From positions 1 through 10,190 of the forward strand of contig JAZQHP010000126.1 in NCBI GenBank assembly GCA_045540655.1: a stretch of 10,190 nt of DNA, given 5' to 3'. Made by a program: the position numbers and the translations under genes. Below, in pieces: positions 1 through 4,713 of this stretch (positions are counted from its first letter, which is position 1; each line of letters opens with the position of its first letter). This DNA is from RGIG1959 sp045540655 (GTDB taxonomy: Bacteria; Bacillota; Clostridia; Oscillospirales; Acutalibacteraceae). The notes beneath the pieces were generated by a model. That model searched no databases, was not told the origin of the DNA, and saw only the letters and a list, made by a program, of their open reading frames with translations.

Positions 1-91
1 AGCGCACATTGTCTTTTCATGTGCCGCAGGCACGCTTCATAGCCGCAAAGCGACTTCATTTTTCATGCACCGTCAGGTGCGCTTCATTTCC
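1..91. repeat. Array of short hairpins separated by YTTCAT linkers
   Basis: The hexamer YTTCAT occurs five times: TTTCAT at 15-20 and 61-66, and CTTCAT at 35-40, 54-59 and 82-87. Between linkers lie small inverted repeats of different sequence: GTGCC/GGCAC (21-25 with 29-33, loop GCA), CGC/GCG (44-46 with 50-52, loop AAA) and GCACC/GGTGC (67-71 with 76-80, loop GTCA). The linkers are conserved while the stems change on both sides together, which suggests the pairing matters more than the bases. On the minus strand the linker reads ATGAAR, downstream of the tRNA-Ser terminator. The array probably continues beyond the left edge. No coding sense is visible. Its function is unknown; it resembles lineage-specific intergenic palindromic repeats. 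Confidence 0.6.
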
Positions 92-93
92 AC

Positions 94-132
94 CAAAGAA
101 AAAAAGCAAGCCTTTCAGCTTGCTTTTTTCTT
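94..132 (-). terminator. Intrinsic terminator of tRNA-Ser
   Basis: On the minus strand, AAAAAAGCAAGC pairs with GCTTGCTTTTTT around a six-base loop (stem about 99-130), ending in a T tract immediately 3' of the encoded CCA of tRNA-Ser. A and T tracts on opposite sides mean it could stop transcription from either direction, also insulating the tRNA from the hairpin array. Confidence 0.85.
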
Positions 133-224
133 TGGCGGAGAAGGAGGGATTCGAACCCTCGAACGGGGATTAGCCGTTACACGATTTCCAATCGTGCGCG
201 CTCGACCAGCTACGCGACTTCTCC
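133..224 (-). tRNA. tRNA-Ser (anticodon GGA), CCA encoded
   Basis: The minus strand folds as a class II tRNA. The acceptor stem is GGAGAAG (5' end at 224) with CTTCTCC ending at 137, then discriminator G (136) and encoded CCA (135-133). The anticodon arm CACGATTGGAAATCGTG shows a loop TTGGAAA with anticodon GGA, which reads serine UCC/UCU codons. A long variable arm (TAACGGCTAATCCCCGTT) and a T loop GGTTCGAATCC are present. The G discriminator and long variable arm are serine identity features. It is 92 nt including CCA and is a stand-alone unit with its own promoter and terminator, diverging from the spoIIA operon. Confidence 0.97.
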
Positions 225-269
225 ATGTATTCATGAGACGGGTGGGGGTCATCCACACGACGCTAGACT

Positions 270-298
270 ATTATATAGGCTAACGTTCAAAAAATCAA
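270..298 (-). promoter_or_regulatory. Sigma-A promoter of tRNA-Ser
   Basis: Read on the minus strand, TTGATT (298-293) is separated by exactly 17 bases from TATAAT (275-270). Transcription would start near 263, giving a leader of about 40 nt before the mature tRNA end at 224. This accounts for the divergent side of the region upstream of spoIIAA. Confidence 0.85.
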
Positions 299-424
299 CC
301 CCTAATTTGGTTTTTTTGCGATTTTTTTAAAAATTCAGCGGTTCGACGGCGGGTTTCGTGCCGTTTCGCTGTGATGATTGTGTACAATAAATGCCGACAG
401 GATCGGAAAGGAAGTGGAGACGAC
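299..424. other. Upstream region of the spoIIA operon, no clear promoter
   Basis: An A/T-rich stretch (about 300-335) is followed by ordinary-composition DNA up to the spoIIAA start. The operon is normally driven by sigma-H in Bacillus, but I cannot find a convincing sigma-H pair (AGGAWWW with GAAT). TACAAT at 383-388 resembles a sigma-A -10 element but has no good -35 at the correct distance. A weak inverted repeat ACGGC/GCCGT lies at 346-350 and 360-364. The promoter is therefore unassigned. Confidence 0.5.
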
Positions 425-733
425 ATGGAACTGCAAACAGCTGTCAACGGATCAACGGTGACGGTGTACCTGACGGGAGAACTGGATCATCACGGAGCGG
501 CCCCTTTACGTGATCAGGTAGACGAGCTCATCCGCACGCGCCGACCGAAGCTGTTGGTACTGGATTTCGGCGGACTGTCGTTTATGGACAGTTCGGGCAT
601 TGGATTTGTGATGGGACGGTATAAACGTGTCACGGCGCTCGGCGGAGCGCTTCGGGTGCGATCGGCATCGCCGCGCATGGAGCGGGTGATGCGGCTGGCG
701 GGACTCGAGCGTTTGCCGATCTGGGATACTTAA
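425..733 (+). CDS. spoIIAA: Anti-sigma F factor antagonist SpoIIAA
   Basis: A 102-residue STAS-domain protein. In this family the unphosphorylated form binds the anti-sigma factor SpoIIAB and frees sigma-F in the forespore; SpoIIAB inactivates it by phosphorylation, and the SpoIIE phosphatase reactivates it. The phosphorylation loop is clear: FMDSSGIGFVMGRYK (about residues 53-67), with Ser57 matching Ser58 of Bacillus SpoIIAA. An early LTGELDHHGA strand-turn (16-25) and a C-terminal MERVMRLAGLERL helix complete the fold. The ATG at 425 is chosen because GGAG (416-419) lies five bases upstream and the protein then begins like its relatives; in-frame starts at 371/374 would add a tail with no ribosome binding site. 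It is first in the operon, 16 bases before spoIIAB. Confidence 0.95.
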   Translation: MELQTAVNGSTVTVYLTGELDHHGAAPLRDQVDELIRTRRPKLLVLDFGGLSFMDSSGIGFVMGRYKRVTALGGALRVRSASPRMERVMRLAGLERLPIWDT

Positions 734-749
734 CAAAGGAGGGATTCTT

Positions 750-1199
750 ATGAAAAGCATGAACGAAATGCGGTTGGTGTGCTCAAGTCGCTCGGCAAAC
801 GAAGGCTTTGCCCGCAGTGCTGTGGCGGCATTCGTCGCCCAACTGGATCCGGCGGTAGATGAGCTGGCGGATCTGCGCACGGCGGTGTCCGAAGCGGTGA
901 CCAACTGCATTGTCCATGCCTACGGCGATCATATCGGGGATATCTATATCACGGTACAGCTGTTTGAAAATGGGCGGGTGATGGTGAAGGTGCGGGATCG
1001 TGGTTGCGGCATTCCCGATGTCCGAAAGGCGATGGAACCGCTGTATACCACAGGCGGCGAGGATCGGTCGGGGCTGGGATTTTCCGTGATGGAAAGCTTC
1101 ATGGATACGATGAAGGTACGATCCGCCGTCGGGAAAGGGACCACCGTGACCATGGAGAAGTACATACGCAAGCGTCGGCGGCGGGATGATGTGCTATGA
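750..1199 (+). CDS. spoIIAB: Anti-sigma F factor / serine kinase SpoIIAB
   Basis: A 149-residue GHKL-fold kinase that holds sigma-F inactive with ATP bound and phosphorylates SpoIIAA. The N-box SEAVTNCIVHAYGD (47-60) has the catalytic Glu48 and Mg-binding Asn52 (Glu46/Asn50 in Bacillus). The G1 box VRDRGCGIPD (81-90) and the glycine-rich lid RSGLGFSVM (106-114), with GKGTTV (128-133), form the nucleotide pocket. NEGFAR (17-22) carries the arginine equivalent to Bacillus Arg20, which contacts both partners. The tail KRRRR is strongly basic. AAGGAGGG lies six bases before the ATG. The stop codon overlaps the sigF start (ATGA), implying translational coupling and matched amounts of anti-sigma and sigma factor. 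Confidence 0.96.
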   Translation: MKSMNEMRLVCSSRSANEGFARSAVAAFVAQLDPAVDELADLRTAVSEAVTNCIVHAYGDHIGDIYITVQLFENGRVMVKVRDRGCGIPDVRKAMEPLYTTGGEDRSGLGFSVMESFMDTMKVRSAVGKGTTVTMEKYIRKRRRRDDVL

Positions 1200-1855
1200 A
1201 CGGGCGCGACAAGGCGATTGAGGACAATATCGGCCTGGTGCATACCGTTGCCCGCCGTTTTATCGGGCGCGGTCCCGAATACGACGATTTGTTTCAGGCG
1301 GGATGTGTCGGGCTTGTCAAAGCGGTGGATGGTTTTGATGAGACACGCGGCTTTTGCTTCTCCACGTATGCCGTGCCGCTGATTATGGGGGAGATGCGGC
1401 GCTTGTTCCGCGACGGCGGCAGTGTGCGTGTCAGTCGCTCCTTGCGGGAATTATCCATTCGCGCCGCGCGTGTACGCGAACGCCTGACCAATGAACTGGA
1501 TCGGGAGCCGACGGTGGGAGACATTGCCGCCGCCATGGGGATTTCCCGCGAGGAAGCGTCCGAGGCGTTGTGCGTGTCGTTACCGACGCTGTCGCTGACC
1601 CGCCGTTCGGAGGAGGACGACGGGGAACAGATCGATCTGCCCGGCGAAGCCATTGAGGAACGTATCACGGATCGCCTGGCGCTGGAGCAGGTGCTTTCGG
1701 AACTGGAGGGGCGCGATCGGGCGCTGATTATTCTGCGGTATATGCGTCAGCTGACCCAGCAAAAAACGGCGGAACAGCTTGGTATGACGCAGGTTCAGGT
1801 GTCGCGGCGTGAGCGGGTGATCCTCGGGCAGATGCGACGGAAATTGATCGGATGA
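1196..1855 (+). CDS. sigF: RNA polymerase sigma-F factor (short N-terminus)
   Basis: A 219-residue sigma-70 family factor that directs early forespore transcription. Region 2 is clear: YDDLFQAGCVGLVKAVDGFD (29-48) for core binding, and FSTYAVPLIMGEMRRLFRDG (55-74) followed by VRVSRSLREL for -10 recognition. Region 3 follows (about 85-130), and region 4.2 is a helix-turn-helix TQQKTAEQLGMTQVQVSRRE (187-206). The SVRVSRSLRE motif is shared by SigF and SigG; the spoIIAA-spoIIAB context makes SigF the better call. The protein starts about 35-40 residues later than Bacillus SigF (255 aa), and the frame upstream is closed by a stop at 1187-1189, so no longer start exists. Its ATG overlaps the spoIIAB stop and lacks its own strong ribosome binding site. 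Confidence 0.93.
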   Translation: MNGRDKAIEDNIGLVHTVARRFIGRGPEYDDLFQAGCVGLVKAVDGFDETRGFCFSTYAVPLIMGEMRRLFRDGGSVRVSRSLRELSIRAARVRERLTNELDREPTVGDIAAAMGISREEASEALCVSLPTLSLTRRSEEDDGEQIDLPGEAIEERITDRLALEQVLSELEGRDRALIILRYMRQLTQQKTAEQLGMTQVQVSRRERVILGQMRRKLIG

Positions 1856-1870
1856 AATTTTTAAAATTTC
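1854..1870 (+). other. A/T-only inverted repeat at the end of sigF
   Basis: GAAATTTT and AAAATTTC (1854-1861 and 1863-1870) form a perfect inverted repeat around a single T, starting inside the sigF stop codon and followed by TTTCAATTTACTC. It is too A/T-rich and tight to be a strong terminator. Transcripts from sigF may therefore read into the tRNA-Leu unit and stop at 2041-2069. Confidence 0.4.
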
Positions 1871-1883
1871 TTTCAATTTACTC

Positions 1884-1912
1884 TTGACAATTGAATCGAA
1901 GCGCGCTATAAT
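1884..1912 (+). promoter_or_regulatory. Consensus sigma-A promoter of tRNA-Leu
   Basis: TTGACA (1884-1889), a 17-base spacer and TATAAT (1907-1912) match the consensus perfectly, as expected for a strongly expressed tRNA. Start of transcription is near 1919. A six-base inverted repeat TCACCT/AGGTGA (1914-1919 with 1929-1934) spans the start and would form a hairpin in the tRNA 5' leader only if transcription begins at its upstream edge. Confidence 0.93.
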
Positions 1913-1946
1913 ATCACCTGTCGCCGCAAGGTGACGAAGTTCATAT

Positions 1947-2033
1947 GCGGATATGGCGGAATAGGCAGACGCGTTAGATTCAGGTTCTAATCGGGGCAAC
2001 TCGGTGGAGGTTCAAGTCCTCTTATCCGCACCA
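1947..2033 (+). tRNA. tRNA-Leu (anticodon CAG), CCA encoded
   Basis: A class II tRNA of 87 nt. The acceptor stem GCGGATA pairs with TATCCGC, followed by discriminator A and encoded CCA (2031-2033). The anticodon stem TTAGA/TCTAA encloses the loop TTCAGGT with anticodon CAG, which reads leucine CUG, a codon used heavily in the neighbouring genes. The variable arm TCGGGGCAACTCGGTG and T arm GAGGTTCAAGTCCTC are present. Discriminator A and the long variable arm agree with leucine identity. Confidence 0.97.
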
Positions 2034-2069
2034 AAAAAAAGAGCACACCAATCGGTGTGCTCTTTTTTT
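2034..2069 (+). terminator. Intrinsic terminator of tRNA-Leu
   Basis: GAGCACACC (2041-2049) pairs with GGTGTGCTC (2054-2062) around the loop AATC, flanked by a run of A residues before and seven T residues after. The stem can be extended by A-T pairs, and the symmetry allows stopping in both directions. It begins directly at the tRNA 3' end and may also end spoIIA read-through. Confidence 0.95.
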
Positions 2070-2101
2070 GGTGTTTTCTTCGCCTCTGTCGTCGATTACT
2101 C

Positions 2102-2130
2102 TTGCCTTTTGAAAAAACACCTGTTATACT
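2102..2130 (+). promoter_or_regulatory. Sigma-A promoter of the dockerin esterase gene
   Basis: TTGCCT (2102-2107), a 17-base spacer and TATACT (2125-2130) form a good promoter. A ribosome binding site GGGAGG (2151-2156) lies seven bases before the ATG at 2164, so the 5' leader is only about 25-30 nt. I see no obvious operator or catabolite-repression site. Confidence 0.8.
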
Positions 2131-2163
2131 TATTTTATCATCAAAAGATAGGGAGGCTCATTC

Positions 2164-4338
2164 ATGAAGCGTGTATTAAGCTTTGCGCTGGTCGCGTGTT
2201 TGCTGATTGCCTGTATGCCGATGGTCATCGGCGCGGCGGCAACCGAACGGACCTTGAATTTTTCCCAGATGGCCGGATCATATCGTGTGCTCGGTCGGGC
2301 GATGGAATATCAGACGGGATTGCTGATGGACAACGTGGCATCCGGTTTTGAATTCTATTTCAACGGCGGCGGCGATGTCAAGTTCAATGCGAATGTGATG
2401 TGCATCAACTGGGGTAACGAACTTGCCCAATATTTCACTGTCGTGGTGGACGGTGTGCGCTCGCGCGTGCGGGTGGAATGTACGGAACACGCCAAGTACG
2501 AGACAAAAAATATTGTGCTTGCCTCCGGGCTTGCACAGGGGGATCACCATATCGAAGTGTATCGCCAGACCGAAGCGTCGCAATCCTTCTGCGTAGGTCT
2601 CTCGGTCACCTTCACCGGCACGTTGTTGCCGCCCGCGCCGAAAGCGCCCCTGACATTTGACGTGATCGGCGACTCCATCTCGGGCGGCTACGGTTGCCTT
2701 TGGGACGGCACGGCTCATCAGGGCTTCCATCCGAAATATCAGGACGGCACCCAGACCTACGCGTTTCTGACAGGCAAAGCGTTCGGTGCCGATGTGCGTG
2801 TATGCCAGGTCAGCGGCTACGGTTGCGTCCGTGGTCAGAACGAGAATGGCGATAACATGCAAAAACTGTATCCGTATCTGTGCCTGAATCGCGACGAAAC
2901 GCTGTATCCGTTTGATACACTGGCTGATGTGGTGATCATCAACCTCGGTACCAACGATACGCGTGTGGGCGTGTCCGGCTCGGAATTTCAGGTCGGCGCC
3001 AAAAATCTGATGCAACTGGCGCGTGAAAAGAACCCCGGTGCAAAGGTCGTGTGGTGCACGGGCATGATGGGCACGTTCTTCAGCAACGAAGTGCAAGCGG
3101 CTGTGAATGAGCTCGGCGGCGCGGACAACGGCTTTTTCTTTGTGACATTGCCCTACGGCGGCAGCGGTGCCGGTGCGCACCCTGCGGCTTCCGAGCATAA
3201 AGCGGCGGCAGCGACACTTCAGGAATATTTGAAAACGTATGTGTTGCCGTGTGCGCCGCTGGCGGCTCAAACCGATGCGGATACGTTGCGTGCGGCGGTG
3301 AATGAAGCCGCGGCAATCGCCGATCCGTCCGCCGCGTTGCAAGGGGCGATTGCGCGCGCGACAACGGAGCTGAACGTGAACACGACGGATCCGTATCGTT
3401 TGTATCAACGCCTGAGCGACCTTCAGGCGGCGAAAGAAGCGGTCGTGAACAGCGTATCGCTGATGCCTAAAGAGTTCATTTCCGACACCCCCACCGCCGC
3501 CGACGGCAAGTCGTATGTGTGGCCGTATTACCTGGCAGACGGCTCGGTTTCGCTGTACAAAGGCGGGGAGGGTCACTATTGGCCTGTGATAGATACTCCC
3601 GTTGCGGAATCGGTAGATGTGGATGAAACGCCGTATCTGCGTCTTGACTTTTCTGCCACAGCTTCGTTCAACGTGACCGTCGCGTATCGTTCCTCCGACG
3701 GTTCATTGGCTCAAGTCAAAGCATCGACCTTGGCGGGACAGGGCGACAACGATTTCGGCGCACGGGATCGCGAAACGATGATGCTGGATTTCGGCAAGTA
3801 TGTGCGTGAGCAGGGGCACGTCGGTGACAGCGGTCTGGTGTCGATTGTGTCGTGCCGGATGTTTGTGGTCGGCGGTAAGGATCAGGCGGTTCAGCTGTAT
3901 GAATGCGGCTTCACCAATGTTGCCGACAGCGCGGAAGCTCCGACGGCGATCAGCGGATCATATACCGTGACCGACGGTTGCCTGGAAGCACTCAGCGTAG
4001 GCACCACGGATGTGCAACTGAAAAACGCCATGAATCACAGTGGTATGCTGTCTGTGACGGATAAAAACGGCAATGCGGTCAGCGGCTGGCTCGGCACCGG
4101 CATGACGCTGACGCTGACGGTGAACGGTGCTGCGGTTGATACCGCGACGATTATTGTCAGTGGTGATGTAAACGGCGACGGCGATGCGACGACCACCGAT
4201 GCGCGCCTGGCCATTCTGTATAAGCTCGGAGGCACGACGCTGGACAAGGCGTACGAGACAGCGGCGGACTACAACCGTGACGGAGACGTTACCACGCTCG
4301 ATGCGCGTGAAATCATGCTCTATAAATTAAGACGCTGA
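2164..4338 (+). CDS. Secreted CE2-like SGNH carbohydrate esterase with C-terminal dockerin
   Basis: A 724-residue modular extracellular enzyme. Modules: signal peptide (about 1-27); an N-terminal beta-sandwich (about 30-155); an SGNH hydrolase domain (about 163-362) with IGDSISGGYG (nucleophile Ser171), VVIINLGTND (oxyanion Asn264) and AHPAASEH (catalytic His339); an Ala-rich helical linker (365-432); an unassigned aromatic-rich beta module (about 440-590); a small beta domain (594-664); and a type I dockerin (667-724). A jelly-roll followed by an SGNH domain is the layout of carbohydrate esterase family 2, which deacetylates plant polysaccharides. The usual Asp three residues before the His is replaced by Gly336, which fits the Ser-His dyad reported for CE2. 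Dockerin repeats DVNGDGDATTTD and DYNRDGDVTTLD carry calcium ligands at positions 1, 3, 5 and 12. The gene is monocistronic. The family assignment is by motif and layout, not alignment. Confidence 0.87.
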   Translation: MKRVLSFALVACLLIACMPMVIGAAATERTLNFSQMAGSYRVLGRAMEYQTGLLMDNVASGFEFYFNGGGDVKFNANVMCINWGNELAQYFTVVVDGVRSRVRVECTEHAKYETKNIVLASGLAQGDHHIEVYRQTEASQSFCVGLSVTFTGTLLPPAPKAPLTFDVIGDSISGGYGCLWDGTAHQGFHPKYQDGTQTYAFLTGKAFGADVRVCQVSGYGCVRGQNENGDNMQKLYPYLCLNRDETLYPFDTLADVVIINLGTNDTRVGVSGSEFQVGAKNLMQLAREKNPGAKVVWCTGMMGTFFSNEVQAAVNELGGADNGFFFVTLPYGGSGAGAHPAASEHKAAAATLQEYLKTYVLPCAPLAAQTDADTLRAAVNEAAAIADPSAALQGAIARATTELNVNTTDPYRLYQRLSDLQAAKEAVVNSVSLMPKEFISDTPTAADGKSYVWPYYLADGSVSLYKGGEGHYWPVIDTPVAESVDVDETPYLRLDFSATASFNVTVAYRSSDGSLAQVKASTLAGQGDNDFGARDRETMMLDFGKYVREQGHVGDSGLVSIVSCRMFVVGGKDQAVQLYECGFTNVADSAEAPTAISGSYTVTDGCLEALSVGTTDVQLKNAMNHSGMLSVTDKNGNAVSGWLGTGMTLTLTVNGAAVDTATIIVSGDVNGDGDATTTDARLAILYKLGGTTLDKAYETAADYNRDGDVTTLDAREIMLYKLRR

Positions 4339-4371
4339 TCGGCTTAAGCGTTCCTTACCAAACAGTTTTTT

Positions 4372-4416
4372 AACCACATATCCGCTTTTGAAAGAGAGCG
4401 GGTATGTGGTTTTTTA
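4372..4416 (+). terminator. Intrinsic terminator of the esterase gene
   Basis: AACCACATATCCGCT (4372-4386) pairs with AGCGGGTATGTGGTT (4397-4411) over 15 positions with one G-T pair and a ten-base loop, followed by a T run. It closes the esterase transcription unit 34 bases after its stop. Confidence 0.93.
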
Positions 4417-4632
4417 TACTATTATATATGTGTGATCATCTCAAGGTTGCAAACGTCACTTTTCAAACGATAACGTGTATGATCGCATATTCGGCATCGA
4501 TGCGGCGTAGGATGAAACGGGACGCTCGCGGAACCACGCGTTCTTGCTTCGCGGGATATCGCCGCCAAATCGTTGAATTATCAAAATAACGACGTTATGT
4601 AAGAAAAAATCGTAAAAAGTAGAAAAAAACTA
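4417..4632. other. Intergenic region upstream of the sugar transporter operon
   Basis: I see no convincing gene here. Two short palindromes stand out: GCATCGATGC (4494-4503), with a central CG, and ATAACG-A-CGTTAT (4586-4598), whose right edge lies 34 bases before the -35 element. Either could be a regulator site. The stretch 4599-4632 is A-rich and might act as an upstream element for the promoter. No riboswitch fold or regulator gene is recognisable. Confidence 0.45.
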
Positions 4633-4661
4633 TTGCATTCGCACAAAAGAGATGCTATAAT
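4633..4661 (+). promoter_or_regulatory. Extended -10 sigma-A promoter of the sugar transporter operon
   Basis: TTGCAT (4633-4638), a 17-base spacer and TATAAT (4656-4661) are preceded by TGC (4653-4655), giving an extended -10 element, with an A-rich run just upstream. The predicted start is near 4668. This should be a strong promoter for the binding protein-permease-malQ operon. Confidence 0.9.
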
Positions 4662-4672
4662 GCAAGAGACGG

Positions 4673-4688
4673 AAGTCAGCAATGACTT
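4673..4688 (+). promoter_or_regulatory. 5'-leader inverted repeat / GNRA-loop hairpin
   Basis: AAGTCA and TGACTT (4673-4678 and 4683-4688) form a six-base-pair stem closed by GCAA, a GNRA tetraloop, at about +5 to +20 of the transcript and 12 bases before the ribosome binding site AGGAGGA (4701-4707). It could protect the mRNA 5' end or be a repressor operator just downstream of the start site. The sequence does not decide between these. Confidence 0.5.
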
Positions 4689-4713
4689 TACAACATTTTT
4701 AGGAGGAAGAGCA

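Noticed and set aside
1..91. CRISPR array
   Set aside because: Repeated units are only six bases and spacing varies from about 7 to 28 bases; no 25-37 base direct repeats are present.
65..283. Plus-strand open frame of 72 codons with GEGGIRTLERGL
   Set aside because: It is the reverse complement of tRNA-Ser read as protein; this GGIRTLE-type sequence is a familiar spurious product of tRNA genes.
1196..1855. Calling the sigma factor SigG
   Set aside because: SigG shares the VSRSLRE region, but the gene is coupled to spoIIAA and spoIIAB, which is the sigF arrangement.
2004..2351. Plus-strand open frame of 115 codons
   Set aside because: It starts inside tRNA-Leu, crosses its terminator and the esterase promoter, and overlaps the esterase in another frame.
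2278..3576. 432-codon minus-strand open frame opposite the esterase
   Set aside because: Composition is rich in His/Arg with no domain, no ribosome binding site is evident, and the plus-strand frame has clear motifs; it arises from G/C-biased third positions.
4522..4552. Imperfect inverted repeats (GAAC-CACGC-GTTC and GCGG/CCGC)
   Set aside because: Arms of only four bases in a region of moderate GC content are expected by chance.
4404..4589. Possible small protein of 61 codons after the esterase
   Set aside because: Its start lies inside the terminator stem and it has no ribosome binding site or recognisable sequence.
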